In this document: one piece after another, positions 1-12,530 of the stretch
How the letters are laid out: each line of letters opens with the position of its first letter
Position numbering within the stretch: position 1 is the first letter of the stretch
NCBI GenBank assembly: GCA_027257055.1
Contig: JAPVLO010000401.1
Location: 1,240,001 to 1,304,000 of the forward strand
Source of the DNA: Cephalopachus bancanus
Taxonomy: Eukaryota; Chordata; Mammalia; Primates; Tarsiidae
Direction of reading: 5' to 3'
DNA: 64,000 bases
Translations under genes and position numbers: made by a program
The notes under the pieces: generated by a model
What the model was told of the DNA's origin: nothing
Databases searched by the model: none
Seen by the model: the letters and a program-made list of their open reading frames with translations, nothing else

Positions 1-204
1 ATAATAAACATTTATCTTTTAATTATAACTGCTATTTATTTAATTCTAATCCCTTACTTTAATTTTAACCCTCTTTCTAATTAAACTATAATATTTCTTA
101 AATTAAAAGGCATGTCTGTGACTTGTTTTTCCCGAAAACACCTGTTTTTGGAGATACTCTGTCTCAGTTTCTCACTTCCTCATCAATCACAACTGTCAAT
201 GTTG

Positions 205-575
205 TTATTTATAAAGGATATGAGGAAGTACTTGTTTTTCCTTTTTAGCTAAGGGTTTCAAAATTTGCTTTCCCTTGTCCCTTCGGGGGGGAGATTTTTG
301 CTGTTGAGCCTTTTTTACATTTCCGTACATAGGTTTACTGCTAATTCCACATCCTTGCACATTCTGGCTAATTGTTTTATTTATCAAGGGAAGTGTTTTT
401 CAAGCCTAAGCACGCATTCCTTTAAGGCCAAAAGGAGTCCTTCAATAGGATCCATGGGGCTCTGCCTCCAGCATGGCCACTTCCCACTGGGGCTCTGCTC
501 CCAGTCAGCGTTTTTCCCGTTTTCAGGTAACCTCCATTTTGCATCTTTAGGGGTTGCGGCTTCTGGCACATAAGT
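205..575 (-). pseudogene. Unidentified protein-like remnant, - strand
   Basis: Read on the - strand, this stretch keeps two neighbouring open segments in different frames. The first ends around 384 and contains a DPIEGLLLALKECVLRLEKH-like piece that could form an amphipathic helix. The second (387-205) is rich in Lys, Gln and Pro, with PPRRDKGK. Base composition is more GC-rich and codon-like than the surrounding intron. The overall look, a helical part followed by a basic tail, resembles a decayed transposon or retroviral gag-like sequence or a retrogene, but I cannot name the family. It has no start codon or splice context linking it to SLCO1C1. The call rests only on composition and the frame break, so it may be chance. 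Confidence 0.25.
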
Positions 576-1146
576 TCCCTTCGAGAAGAATAGACTGATG
601 TGAATAGTATGAAAGGTTAAGAGCAGAAGGATTAGGCAACTCAGATGAGAGAAAAAAGTGAGGGAGAGCAAATTTTTGGGAGAGATGAAGGGAGAATATG
701 AGAGAATAGCAGAGATCAAAAGAAAGGGAGAGAAAAGAGAGAAAAGAATCAAAAGTAGGTAAACCAACTGTGAAAAAAAGCCAATTTCTTGAAGGTAAAT
801 ATTGTCTTATACATATCTGTAACTATCTTCTATTCTCCTAAAGCTAGAATTTAGTAGGCATCCAGGAAAATTTTATGAATAAATGACTGGGTTAGTCATA
901 GATATAGCTTGTGAAATTGAGTAAGAAAGGATGATATAAGATACAGAAGACTTATATAAACTAGGAGGATATATGAGAGAAAAGTTAGATAAACCGGGAA
1001 TGCATTTATTTGTAAGACAAACAAGTTGGGTATATAGCTCCTAAAAACAAAGAATGTGTATTAAATGTTAACGTAGCTGTTTTTTCTTTTACCAGATCAT
1101 TATCAGTGTTTATTCTATTGATGCCTAAGCAAATTCTGAAAGAAAC

Positions 1147-1148
<2 letters not shown>

Positions 1149-1196
<48 letters not shown>
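1149..1196. repeat. (CA)n microsatellite
   Basis: An uninterrupted ACACAC run of about 46 bases in SLCO1C1 intron DNA. It is likely length-polymorphic. Confidence 0.95.
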
Positions 1197-1198
<2 letters not shown>

Positions 1199-1562
1199 TT
1201 AATGTCATAAATTGCTCTGAAAGTTTACTTTACTTTTTGACCTTGTCAGTCATTTTTATGTTCCTTTGCATAGAAATATATTAGAAGATCCTAGGGATAG
1301 CAGACTTAAGTAAAAGCCATAAGCCAAGCACTGGACATTGTGTGAATCTGTAGACCCTGAAAGATAATTCTTAAGAGAAAACTGTTTAATAAAGAACTCA
1401 TGTTTTATGACCAGAAGCTAGCATATCTGATGACAACTGTGCTTCCAAAAGGCAAACTTTATTGGCAATAACATTTATATCACTCAAGAGCATTGATTTT
1501 TGAAAATATTAGGGTACTACCTGCTAACAGGTAATATTTCATGCTGTTATATTTCTTTTCAG

Positions 1563-1728
1563 AACCAAACCTGTCTCTTATCATGAACGAGCTCTCTTTT
1601 CAGATTGCAACTCAAGATGTAAATGTTCAGAGACAAAATGGGAACCCATGTGTGGTGAAAATGGAATCACATATGCATCAGCTTGTCTTGCTGGTTGTCA
1701 AACCTCCAACAGGAGTGGAAAAAATATT
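1563..1728 (+). CDS. SLCO1C1: SLCO1C1 exon: Kazal-like loop (partial gene)
   Basis: This coding exon (166 nt) belongs to OATP1C1, a plasma-membrane organic anion transporter known for carrying thyroxine at the blood-brain barrier. After one base that completes a split codon, 55 residues are encoded, starting [20 protein letters not shown]. They continue with [20 protein letters not shown], the cysteine-rich Kazal-type signature of the large extracellular loop between membrane segments 9 and 10. The acceptor is TTTCTTTTCAG ending at 1562 and the donor GTAAGA starts at 1729. A second AG at 1600-1601 lies inside the exon and would cut the conserved reading frame, so the upstream acceptor was chosen. 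The segment [10 protein letters not shown] favours SLCO1C1 over SLCO1A2 or SLCO1B. Upstream exons are outside the window. Confidence 0.93.
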
Positions 1729-1921
1729 GTAAGAAATCTCCTCTAAAGTATATGATCATGAACCTGTTACAGTATAAAAGGACACAAGGGGGGCTCATAG
1801 CAGACCACTGGTAGGAACCTTGGTTCTTTACATTGTCTTTTGGTGTGGAAACAGGAAATATATAATAATTTGTAGTGGAACTAGAGTTGTTGAAAGAATT
1901 AGGGTAAGAATTGGAGTCATG

Positions 1922-2227
1922 CCTGACTCAGTAGCTCATGCCTATAATCCCAGCACTTTGGGAGGTGGAGGCGAGAGGATTGCCTGAGCTCAAGAGTTCA
2001 AGACCAGCCTGAGCAACATGGCGAGACCTCGTTTCTACAATAAACCAAAAAATTAGCTGGATGTGGTGATGTCTTTCGTTCCAGCTACTTGGATGGCTGA
2101 GACAGAAGGATTTCCTCAGTCCAGCAGGTTGAGACTGCAGTGGCTGTGAGCATACCACTGCATTTCAGCCTAGGCGACAGAGTGAGACTCTGACTCAAAA
2201 ACAAACAAACCAACCAACAAGCAACAA
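1922..2227 (+). mobile_element. Alu SINE (old), + strand
   Basis: A dimeric Alu with an internal A-rich linker (ACAATAAACCAAAAAATTAG) and a degenerate A/C-rich tail. It is flanked by the direct repeat GGAGTCATG at 1913-1921 and 2228-2236, which fixes the insertion ends. Many substitutions from the young Alus elsewhere in the window indicate an old copy. Confidence 0.93.
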
Positions 2228-2619
2228 GGAGTCATGAGACAGGATGGATGAGCTTTTGCAACTATGTAGTTTATTTCTCTCGTTTTGTTTATAAAGAATA
2301 TTAGCCCTGAATGAAAAAGGCCCAGGCATACAATTGTATAGTAAGATGGTCACGATCCATGTCTCCTGACCCCGACCAAGACAAGTAGTCCTTGGAGATT
2401 TTAGGAACAGGACAAATAGAGGCCAGTATTAGGAGGGCTAGCTCCAGAGATCTAGACCCAGGGATCAGGGATCTCATTATGAGGAGGTTGATGGATTTGA
2501 GACAACTGCTTGGGAAATTAAGCCAATTTGTATGATAATAAAAAGACCAGAGGGTCTGGTATGGAGGATTTCTGAAGGGTGGAAGAGGAAGATGAGGTTG
2601 GAAATGCAGGTAGAAAACT

Positions 2620-2960
2620 ATCTTAGTCAGTTTAAGATGCCATAGCAAATATTTCATAGACTGGGTGGTTTAAGCAACACACATTTATTTGTCACAGTTT
2701 TGGTGGTGAAGAAGTCTAAGATCGAGGTGCCAGTAGAGCTCGTGCCTGGTAAGAACCCACTTCTTGGTTTGCAGATGGCCATCTTCTCCTTTTAACTTCA
2801 CATGGCAGAGGGCACGGTTGTGCAGCTCTCATTTTTCTTCTTATAAGGGCACTAATCTTATTCATGAGGGCTGCACTCATAACAGAATTACTTCCCGAAT
2901 GTTCTACCTCCGATTACTACCACATTAGGGGTTAGGATTTCAACATGAATTTGCAACAAT
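2620..2960 (-). mobile_element. Old LTR-like repeat, probably ERVL-MaLR type
   Basis: The text from CTTAGTCAGTTTAAGATGCC, through ACTGGGTGGTTTAAGC and TTATAAGGGCACTAATC, to GGGGTTAGGATTTCAACATG follows the reverse complement of a very common mammalian LTR-type repeat that I associate with the MaLR group. The subfamily cannot be set by eye. No flanking duplication was recognised. Confidence 0.45.
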
Positions 2961-3525
2961 CATTTGTCTATACATAAATTAATTGTGAAGAATATAATGT
3001 CATTCAGTCATTGACAGATTCCCTCTCCTAAGAACACTTTTACAATACTCTCTAAAGCATAGTCTCTTCTTTATACTTGTTCCATCAGACTGCTTTTTAT
3101 TTGCGATTGATGAACTCCACCTTTGACAGTCGTAGAAGGCCGAAAATTACACCACACATATATTTACATATGCTTATCAACTAGATATTAATGCTTAAGC
3201 AAACACAAATGCAGACATAGAATAATTTTAATTTGTTGGTTTTTTGTTAATTTTGACATTTTATTCATAGTAAAAAGGATTGGTCTCTAGCAACAGTGAA
3301 TAAGACTACCCACTCATCTGAGATCTGAGTTTTCACCATTCTTCTCCTTTCTTCCTATTTTTCCTTCCCTTTCTTTTCTTTCTTCCTTCGTTTTTTTAAA
3401 TTTCAGCTATTATTATTTGCATCTACAAATACATAAAGTTTTGTTTTGTTTTAAACTACAGTCATCATTTATTGAAGACATTACACACCAGGGACTAAAG
3501 ATAGGTGTTTTAAAACCAAATTACA

Positions 3526-3698
3526 GTGGTGCGTGGTGACTCATGCCTGTAATCCCAGCACTTTGGGAGACTGAGGTGAGGGGATTGCCTGAGCCCACAG
3601 GTTCAAGAACAGCCTGGGCAACTTGGCGAGACCTCATCTTTACAATAAATCAAAAAATTAGCCACTCAATAAATAAATAAATAAATACAAATAAAAAT
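3526..3698 (+). mobile_element. Alu left monomer, + strand
   Basis: Only the left half of an Alu is present. It begins at GTGGTGCGTGGTGACTCATG and ends at AATTAGCC followed by a TAAA-repeat tail. The direct repeat CAAATTACA at 3517-3525 and 3699-3707 shows it inserted as a monomer or short copy rather than being truncated later. Confidence 0.85.
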
Positions 3699-4129
3699 CA
3701 AATTACATCTAAATCTCATAGTCCTCAAATAATTAGGCATTATTTCAGGTATTTTCTTCATGTGAGAACTGAGGCACTGTTATATAAGGCAGTTGCCTAA
3801 CTCATATGTCTAGTGAGTAGCAAGATTTAAGATTCAAAAGCTTTTGGCCTAATTTTTAAAAAAAGTTTGACTACTCTTTCTAGAAAAAGAAATGCCAGCT
3901 TAATTTTGTTCTTTATCTAAAAGTTCACAAATTTTCTGTAACAAAAATGCAACTCATAAATGCACATTCATAAATTAAATTTACATAAATATTCTGTACT
4001 TCTGTATTGAGGGGTTATAAAAATTGCCTCTCTTTAGTCAAAATTTAGTTGAGTTTTTTGTATCAGGATTATTGTTCCATAGTAGCCACTATACCATTCT
4101 GCTACATCTTCAAATTATACCCATTTACT

Positions 4130-4880
4130 TAACAAATTTTTGTTGAATGACTAAAGCGAGAACTTATTTAGGCCCTAGATATATAATGATGACAGAACAA
4201 ACAGTTTCTGTCTTCATAACAGTTATTTTCTATTGGGAAATATATTTTAAAAATAAATAAATACATGATATCCTGAGAGGTAGCAATCAGCACTGTGACA
4301 AAAGTAAGTTAGGATAAGAGGACAGAAAGAAGGAGATTTGGGGGGGGAAGTGTGTAATCATGGGAGGTTTCTCTAATGAACTCTAAACAGAGACCCCATC
4401 TATGGATGCTGATAATCTATAAGAAGACCTGTACAGGCAGCGAGATCTGCCTGGCCCTGAGGCATTGCCAGGTTTGGGGGAAGGTTTGGCAAGGCAACAT
4501 GGGAAGGCATAATGGCCTCACAAGTACCACATGTGTGGCTGATGCAGAGGGAGAGAGAGAAGAGCTGTGACATTAGAGTAGGACACAGGAGTTACATGCT
4601 GGAGAATGTGTAAGCTACCAAAAGGCATTGGGATTTCATTCAACTATGATTAGAAGCCACTGAAAAGTTGAGGGATTGTGAGGCAATCTGACTGCCATTT
4701 TTAAAGTTTCATTTTGGTTACTGAATTGAAAACAAACTATATTTGGGTAAGTGGAGAGAAATTGAGCATGAAGAGACCCTTGCAATAATCGAGGCAAAAA
4801 ACCATAGTGACTTAAACTTGGAAATGGTAGTGAAGGAAGTAAGTTATGACTGTATTTGGTAAGATTTGCTGGGATCTTGT
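4130..4880 (+). repeat. Old non-coding interspersed repeat, copy 1
   Basis: It starts near TTTTTGTTGAATGACTAAAG and runs through text about an interrupted AT-rich block, GGGAGGTTTCTC and TTGCAATAATCGAGGC. The same order of motifs (a 'TATTGAG..CTAC' start, a 'CAATAATC.AGG' block, then 'GGATATATTTTGAA'-type text) recurs at 12830-13790 and 40950-44100. I recognise the pattern as a widespread ancient mammalian repeat but cannot name the family with confidence. Confidence 0.4.
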
Positions 4881-5113
4881 TCTGTAGGATTAATAGTTTT
4901 TAGACCAACCATCTGCTGTTTAGATAATGAAATATTGTATCTCTATAGATTTTGCTTTGTTCAATATATTCTAATATATAAAACTGAAAGAATATTTCCT
5001 CATTGTTTATATAATGCATGCCGACTGAACTGTAAAAAGTTTTAAATAAATGTTATCTTTAGTTGTATTTAAATGTTACCTCAGTAATTGTGCTTTTCTC
5101 TATTGTGTTACAG

Positions 5114-5298
5114 ATATTTTATAACTGCACCTGTGTGGGAATTGCATCCTCTACATCAGGAAATTCCTCAGGCATAGTAGGAAGATGTCAAAAAGATAAT
5201 GGATGTCCCAGAATGTTTCTGTATTTCCTGGTGATTTCAGTCATCACATCCTATACTTTATCGCTAGGTGGCATACCTGGATACATATTACTTTTGAG
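5114..5298 (+). CDS. SLCO1C1: SLCO1C1 exon: end of loop 5 and TM10
   Basis: This 185-nt exon encodes 61 residues plus two bases of an Arg codon. It opens [20 protein letters not shown], with two N-glycosylation sequons (NCT, NSS) and further Kazal-domain cysteines, and continues with [17 protein letters not shown] hydrophobic stretch follows ([24 protein letters not shown]), membrane segment 10. The acceptor is TTACAG ending at 5113 and the donor GTAAAT starts at 5299. Phase agrees with both neighbours (the AG|G codon is completed in the next exon). The sequence follows OATP1C1 closely and has no stop or frameshift. Confidence 0.94.
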
Positions 5299-7511
5299 GT
5301 AAATACTGATTCTTCCACCCCAATTTTAATATAAAACATAATATAATCATCTAGAGCAGTGATTTCAAAAATTTTTTTTTCTGTGAAATCATCATGATTC
5401 CACATAGCTTTTTTGGTACTTTGTCCCACACTCTTGTTCTATTTTTTTTTTAATGTATCTCATGTGAGGTATTTATTAAAGTTGTGGCAAATAGAAGTTT
5501 TCTTAATGAAAAATATTTGCAAGCCATTGATCTAAAAAGCAACATTAGTACCTGCATCATTATAGTCACTCAGTAAATACAGTTTGCTACTTCTAGTGCT
5601 GGTGACATTAACCGCAGTAGATATGTTTTAGATTACACGTAGTTTCACTAAATGATGGGAGATACAATTTATGACATCTTAAAGGCTTGAATTATACCAC
5701 AATATTTTGCATGTATTAATTATGATATATAGGCTTTTCCTTTTCTGTATATTTTTCCCATGACTGGAATTATCTGTGGAGGATTTCATGGCTTTTGGAT
5801 CAATTGAAGATCCTGGTTCATGAATATGTCAAAGACTTCAAATATTTTTGCTTATAAAATCATAAAAAATGTTAATACTATAAACCTCCTTGTATATTTG
5901 TAAATTGACACGTACAAATATTTTATCATAAAATAACTAAACATTGATTTTCACTTCGTTGTAAATATTTCCATTTAAAAATATAACAATTTTAAATGTA
6001 AGTCACTCTTCCAAATGTAATTAATTAGATCTAAAAATAATGATTAGATAGGTAATACCTAATTAAAATAGTTTGAAATGACCTCTAACAGTTATAGTTA
6101 TATGTACTATATGTACTTTCTCATACTAAGATCTTCATTCAACTTCACTGTAAGTTTTTATTCCATTGTTAATATAATTTGTGCTTGAACATTTTTTGGA
6201 TTATCCTATCATACATTTCTATACAATTTTATGTGAATTTAAAAGTGAAAACATTTTTGTAACCGAGATTCTCAATGATAATATTTTCTTCCTAATTGAA
6301 TTAGCTTTGCAAATATTTTTATTGTACAATTGGTTAAAATAACCTAAAAATAATATGAATTTTGATTATACTATTAAACATTAAAAGTCATATTTTAATG
6401 TAAATCAATCTTTTATGAGATAGATTGGATGATTTTTAAATCAATTCATATATTAAAGGCTGAATACTAATTTCTTCTAGAATAAGACAAATCAAAAGTA
6501 TTGTATATGTTTTAATTTCATACAGTTTTTATTATAGAAATTGATTAGGAAGGATAAACAGATAATAGAAATAATTTACAAGTCTCCTAGTCTCAAAATA
6601 GCTAAAGAAGAATATGAGATATCTATGCCAACAAACGGGAGCATGAGTTTGAGAAAATAAGAAAGTATTGTCCTAGAGATTTCAGACAGTATGGCTACTG
6701 CAACACCTATTTATACTGTATCAAGTCACATGGGCCAAGTGAAGAATCAGGTTACTTACTGTAGAAAGCATTTTTTTAACCCACCAGTCCCTCATATTAA
6801 CCATGGTGAATTTTGATGTCAGAAGAACTTCAATGGGCTAAAAGAGAAAAATTGTGATTTTTGCCTCTTTTAAAGCAGAAACTAAATTATGTAAAAGATG
6901 TTGGAAGTATTTAGTCTCATGGTTTGCACTCAATAATTATTATATAGTATCATGATCATTACTATTAAAATCCACAAGTCAATAACTTAAAGCTACCTAG
7001 TTATATTAATGACGTTTTTGTTTTTTTAGGTGTTCTTGCACTTTTCTGATAAATTCAGGTGCCTACTATGTAGCGATAACATTTAGTATGTCACCGTAAT
7101 TATATCAACTCTGATAATTTGGTCCTGTGCTTTTAGACCAAACTCATATAAACTAGTTACAGTTATTAATCCTTTATTGCTACCTCAAATTCTTACAATT
7201 TCTTAGAAACTTGAATTTTTGTCTGAGTCTTTGCTATTTTTTGATTAAACTTATGATGTGACTTTACTTAGCACCATTAGAATATGTAATGTGCGGGTGA
7301 TTTCTAGAAATATTAACTACAAACTCCTTGAAACATTGCAAGTAATAGAACATAGCTTTCACATATTTTGCCTTCCCTGTGTTAGAACACTAGTGGGCTC
7401 ACCACAAATGATACATGAATTAACACATTTTAATGTGTGTTAAGCAGATTATCAAATTTCTATTTGCTTTAATAGATTATGTTTTTATAATACTGTTTTT
7501 CTTGATTTTAG
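5299..7511 (+). other. SLCO1C1: SLCO1C1 intron, nothing recognised
   Basis: A 2.2-kb, strongly AT-rich intron. I see no Alu, L1 coding text or conserved non-coding block. The acceptor at 7510-7511 follows a short pyrimidine tract (TTTTTCTTGATTTTAG). Confidence 0.8.
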
Positions 7512-7576
7512 GTGTATTAAGCCACAACTTAAGTCTTTTGCCTTGGGTATCTATACCTTAGCAATAAGAGTTCTTG
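7512..7576 (+). CDS. SLCO1C1: SLCO1C1 exon: start of TM11
   Basis: A short 65-nt exon encoding CIKPQLKSFALGIYTLAIRVL between two split codons. The sequence is the cytoplasmic loop and first half of membrane segment 11; KSFALG is typical of OATP1 family members. The donor is GTAGGT at 7577. A 65-nt exon at this position is characteristic of the SLCO1 genes, and the phases (2 in, 1 out) match the adjacent exons. Confidence 0.93.
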
Positions 7577-8329
7577 GTAGGTATAATCTATGCTTTCATT
7601 TATGGTAGCCATCTTAAGTGTATTTTGAAGACCTTTCTATATATTTTTACAGAACTGCCATGCATAATGATGTGATGTAGGTGGCTAAGTCTTTAGTCTT
7701 TTGATTTCTTCTTTTTTTCATTTCTTCATTCCCTCTCTCATTTTCTTGACTCCTCCTTTCCTTTCTTCCAGAAATATTTATTTCCTATGCTGTGCCCCAG
7801 ATATAATAAAGAGATTCTATGAGAGCAATCATACTTTTTGTTTGACAATTTTGTTTATATTAGCACTGGCATGTTCTCATAAAATCCATTGCTCTTATGT
7901 AAGAGCTCTCAGAAAAGAAATAAAAAAATAATCAGTAAGAAAGGCTAAAGCCTAAATATAAACTTTTCAGTTATTAAAATGAAAAGAATTATTTTGAGAT
8001 ACTCTCAATGCTCTTCCGTAGGAGGAGGTAGAAAGATAAGATCATTCAAACAATCAAAGCAAATAGATTTGAGTAGGTGGTTCTTTAAATATAATTGAAA
8101 ATTTTTTCTGACTACCACCTTTTAAAATATGCATTGGTTAAAATCTACAGAAATTAGTAAAGGAAACAGATAAAGTTTTTGTTCCAAAGGAGTTTATATT
8201 CTAAAGAAGAAAATGAAATAATTGTAAATGTTTCTCTGTAATTTGATGGAAAAGATCTACCTTGGGGGAAAATCTTAGAACTTCAAAAATTTGAAATTTG
8301 GTTTATATAGATCTTGACGTAGCATGGCT

Positions 8330-9560
8330 ACATATTAAGATACACTGTAATCCTGATAAAATTGCAAAAGAAACACTAATAGAGGTGTATGGCTTCCTGT
8401 CTGGCTCTAATTATATATGAAAATAGAGATTACCTAGAAAAGTGTCAGATTATTGAGATTGAAGTATAGCCCTGGCTAGAATAGTCCTCTGTGTCCATCT
8501 ATCTTTGGGAATATATAGATGAAAGTAAAAATGATTCAAAATAAAGTAAATGATTTTTATAAAATTGATTTGATAAAAAAGATATATGAAATTGGCAAAA
8601 ATATAAGCAAAGTCAAAAGGCATATGATGAACTGGGGAAAAGTTTTGTAATGTATGTAACAGACAAGTAGCTAATATACATATTGTAAAGATAATCCTAC
8701 ATTTTGAAGAAGAAAAAGACAAACAACCAACAATCAGATAGGAAAAAATGGGTAAAATATATGAATAATCATTTTATGGAAAAATAAATGTAAATGCATT
8801 TGAATATATAAAAATACACAAACTCTCCCATAAAAAGACAAATTAAAACTACCCAGATGCCATTTCTTACTTATCAAATTGGCAAATTACAAAGTTTGTA
8901 ATTTATGGAAAAATAGATATGCTTACACATTGCTGTCGGGAGACTAATATTCTTTCTTGCGAGAGTCATCTTACACACTGCTGTTGGGAGAATAATATTC
9001 TTTCTTGCGAGAGTCATTTGGCAATAACTAACAAAATTGTGTATAGATTTGCCTTTTAACCTGATATTCTCACTTCTTGGAATTATACCAAATATTGCCT
9101 AGCAAAAATATGAAACAAATCTAATCATTATGGATAAGTGTCATAATTTTTTGTAATAGCAAAAAACCGCAAGCAGTCTAGATGTCCATTAGTTTGAGAA
9201 TGATTGAATAAACTACATAATACATTTAGGTATTGCAGCTGTAAGGATGAATGGGGAAAAATCTCTGTTTAATTAATTACCAAGGGATCTCTAGGATACC
9301 GTATTAAGCAAAATGGAGAACAATGCTTATAGTATGATGCTTTGGTGTAAATGTGGAAAGGTAGAAATATTATATACATATGCAAAGGTATTTGCTCCTA
9401 TTAAAAAAGAAATAATAAAAGCATCAACTGAAAACTAATTATCAAAAATGGTTACCTATAGAAGAAAGGGAAGGGAGAAAGGAAAGAAGGAAGGAAGGAC
9501 AGGAAAGTAAAACTTTTTAGGTGTAAAGTGGGAAAAAAAATCAACCATTAATCCTGCCTT
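8330..9560 (+). mobile_element. L1 3'-end fragment (ancient L1M type)
   Basis: The decayed text follows the order of an L1 ORF2 end: a GGGTAAAATATATGAATAATC block, CATAAAAAGACAAATTAAAAC, a TTGGCAA segment, an AATAGCAAAAAACCGCAAGC block and GTCCATTAGTTTGAGAATG. It ends in A-rich simple sequence near 9540. No open reading frame survives. A 48-bp direct duplication lies inside it (8923-9018). Confidence 0.6.
8923..9018. repeat. 48-bp tandem duplication
   Basis: Unit 1 (8923-8970) and unit 2 (8971-9018) are adjacent copies starting TTACACA(T/C)TGCTGT(C/T)GGGAGA and ending CTTTCTTGCGAGAGTCAT. They differ at only a few positions, so the duplication is younger than the L1 fragment that contains it. 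Confidence 0.93.
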
Positions 9561-11639
9561 TTCTTCTGTTAACTGTATTTCAAAGCAACCAAAGGTAACA
9601 TGTTTATATAATTGTTGATTTGAAATTGCATAGTTTCATCTAGTTGAAAATAAAATTTAGAAGAACCAAATCTAAAATCAAACTGAAACTAATGGTGTAT
9701 TACATTGGGAGCATGAACATACAGGAAAAGGCAAACAAACAAAAAACTTTAAGTGACTTGAAAAACAAAATTTTGATAAAATGGTAAAAAGACAAAATTT
9801 TTACCAAATCCCTATAGAGTAGCTGCATTTATGGTTTTATTATTAGTACGAGTACTGGTAATTGTGTTGAAACTTTTAGACATTTTAAGATAAAACAAAT
9901 GAATTATTTTGTTAGCATTATTTGGAATCAATATTTTTAGCAAAATAGAAAAATGATACAGATATAAAATAAAAGAATTTAAGTAAAACCCTTTATTAAA
10001 TTTGAATTTAAAGTATCAATATGAATCACATATTTTTATTTTAAAATAATGTGTATTTTATAGCTCTGTCTCCTGAAAAACCTAGAAACGATGAAACCTG
10101 GAAGAAATGAGCACCACAGCACTCAGTCTGTGATATCTAAATATCATCATCCAGTAAAAGAACCATGGCACCTTGGAGAAATGACTGATTCAAGGTCTAG
10201 GGTAGAAAATGCATAAGATGATTATGGAAGATCTTTTTGTACTAGAAATGAGTAAGCTATCAAAAGCTAATAAGAAGGTATCAAAGGGCACAGAACCAAT
10301 TTGAGGAGATTTGTCTCAAGGTGAGATAGTTTGAGACTCAAAATAATAGAAGTAGCAGTAATAATAATAATGACTGCAGTTTTTTGAAATACATCAAATA
10401 TATAAAGCACATGGGTTCATAATGATACTTTGAAAATTTGGAGAACATCAGAACACCAACTCATTATTCTGAAAATTGATAATGAAAATAAATCAAAAAT
10501 TGACCCTGTCTTTCTTCTATTAACTATATTCCAAATTAGCCAAATAGTCAATGAAGGAAAATCCCTTTTTATGAAAAAATACCAAATAATTTGTATGGAA
10601 AGTATATAATTGTTTAATTACTGTTTTGTAGCCTCAACAGTTGCAAAAAGCTTTAGATGAAAGTTTTAGATGATGAGAAACTTCATAAAGTAGAGATAAG
10701 ACTGGCATAGCCCTAGTTTACATCTATCTTAGCATTACTAATAGGGACAACCAGACAGCATGTGCCTCCTAACCTGTACACAATCAGAAGCACACAGAAT
10801 TACCGTTGCTTATTTTTGCCTAAAATAAATTGAAACTGAGTCTAACAAGACCTAGGTACCAGGTTACAGGAAAAAAGAAGGATAGGGGAACGAATTAAAC
10901 ATTATAAGGGAGCAATCAAACAAATCCAGACTGTGGCATATTCTACGGGACAAATGTCTTTTTTCAAAAATCATTAGTATGAGAAGAAAAAAAAGAGAGA
11001 GAGAATAGAGAATATTGATATAGAAAGTTCTCAACTAAATGCAAGGTGCTTATTTGATTTGGATGCTGATAAGAATAAACCAACTGTGAAAGAATGTCTT
11101 GGAAACAATCAAAAAAGTTTGAACATGTGTTAGAATTTACAAAACATTTAGAAATTTTTATAACACGTTAGGTGTGAGAAAGATATAGTGGTTATGTTTT
11201 TATAAAAATGCCATCAGTTAGAGATGAATGCAGAAATACAGAAATACATATAATTGAAATGACATGATGTCTGAGATTGCCCTTAAAATACTACCAAAAT
11301 GGTTTAAGTGGGGAGGAGAGACAAAACCGAAAACATTAATAATGATCAAAGCTAGTAATGGTTTGTGAGGGTTCATTACATTATTCTTTTTGTTTTTGTG
11401 AGTATTTAAAAATGTTTCATTATAAAAAGGTTAAACCATGAACACAAAACTGCAAACATAAGAATCTTTTGACTTGTCTTTATGTCATTAAAGGCAATGT
11501 AAAGTAAGATTTTTTTAAAGTGGTTAAATAATCTGTTTGGTTGGACAATATACATAGAAAACTTATTTGAGGCACCAAATAATCCAAATTGATTGCTAGA
11601 GATATTTGCTATGCTTCTTGTCTGTGAGATTTTTATGCA

Positions 11640-12260
11640 AAATAGAATCAGCTAGATATTTTAACTTTTTGTTATAAAAAATTCAAACATATGAAAGGTA
11701 AAAGAATATTGCAATGAACTTCCATGTATCTATTATCCAATTTCAACAATTATCAACATACAACCCATCTTAGGACATCTCTATCTCTGTCTACTTTTCC
11801 CTACTGGCTTATCTTGAAGTAAATCTCAGTCTATTTTATTTTCTACATATAGTTTGGTACGTACCTCTATCTAAAATATAATGACTTATGATAATCTAAT
11901 GATTATCATATCTTAAAAATGACTTCTTAATATGAGTAATTTCTCAGTTGGTGCTAAATTTCTTTTAATGATCTATATTTCCTTACACATGGTTGTTTAA
12001 ATCAAGGGCCAAATAGGTTCACACACAGCATTTAGGTGATATATCTATTAAATCTCTTCTGTAGGTTGCACTTCTCTCTCTCATTTCTCTTCCATTTATT
12101 TTGAAAATTTTTAAAACGCCAGAAGATTTTTTAAAATGACAATTAATACTTATACAACCTTTACTTGAATTCATCAAATGTGTCAAAAAGACAATAATCT
12201 CTTTCTTCTCTTTCAACATTCATATATTTTGTTGAATCATTTGAAAATAAGTAGTGGATA
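11640..12260 (-). repeat. Old interspersed repeat, family not named
   Basis: The segment with AATTCAAACATATGAAAGG, TGTATCTATTATCCAATTTC, AACAATTATCAACATACAAC and TGAAGTAAATCTCAGTC has the wording of a frequent ancient mammalian repeat. I cannot assign its family or ends by eye. The strand is uncertain. Confidence 0.35.
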
Positions 12261-12497
12261 TGCTGGTACTCCACTCCTAAGACTCCCAGTGTGTATTCTT
12301 CTACAAGAGCAAGTACATTGTCCTGTATAACCTCAATCCCATTGCCACATTCAAGAAACTTAATATTGATATGATACTCTATCTAATACACATCCTTCAT
12401 TCAAACTTCATCCATCATAGCAAAAGTGTCTTCTATAGTATTTTCCTGTTTTAAAATTTTTGATCTAGGGTCAATCAAGGACTGTATATTGCATTTA

Positions 12498-12530
12498 GCT
12501 ATATATATATATATATACACACACATATAC
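12498..12530. repeat. (TA)n(CA)n simple repeat
   Basis: An alternating TATATA run that passes into ACACACATATACATAT; intronic and low complexity. Confidence 0.9.

Larger units (their letters stand above)
1..1562 (+). other. SLCO1C1: SLCO1C1 intron (3' part)
   Basis: This is intron sequence upstream of the first SLCO1C1 exon in the window; the earlier exons lie beyond the left edge. It is AT-rich. Two things stand out inside it and are listed separately: a protein-like patch on the - strand near 205-575 and a CA microsatellite near 1149-1196. The rest (about 600-1140 and 1200-1560) shows no gene or repeat that I recognise. Confidence 0.75.
1729..5113 (+). other. SLCO1C1: SLCO1C1 intron with several repeats
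   Basis: A 3.4-kb intron with a GTAAGA donor and an AG acceptor at 5112-5113. It contains a full-length old Alu (1922-2227), an LTR-like fragment (~2620-2960), an Alu left monomer (3526-3698) and part of an old non-coding interspersed repeat (~4130-4880). The remaining sequence is AT-rich and featureless. Confidence 0.85.
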
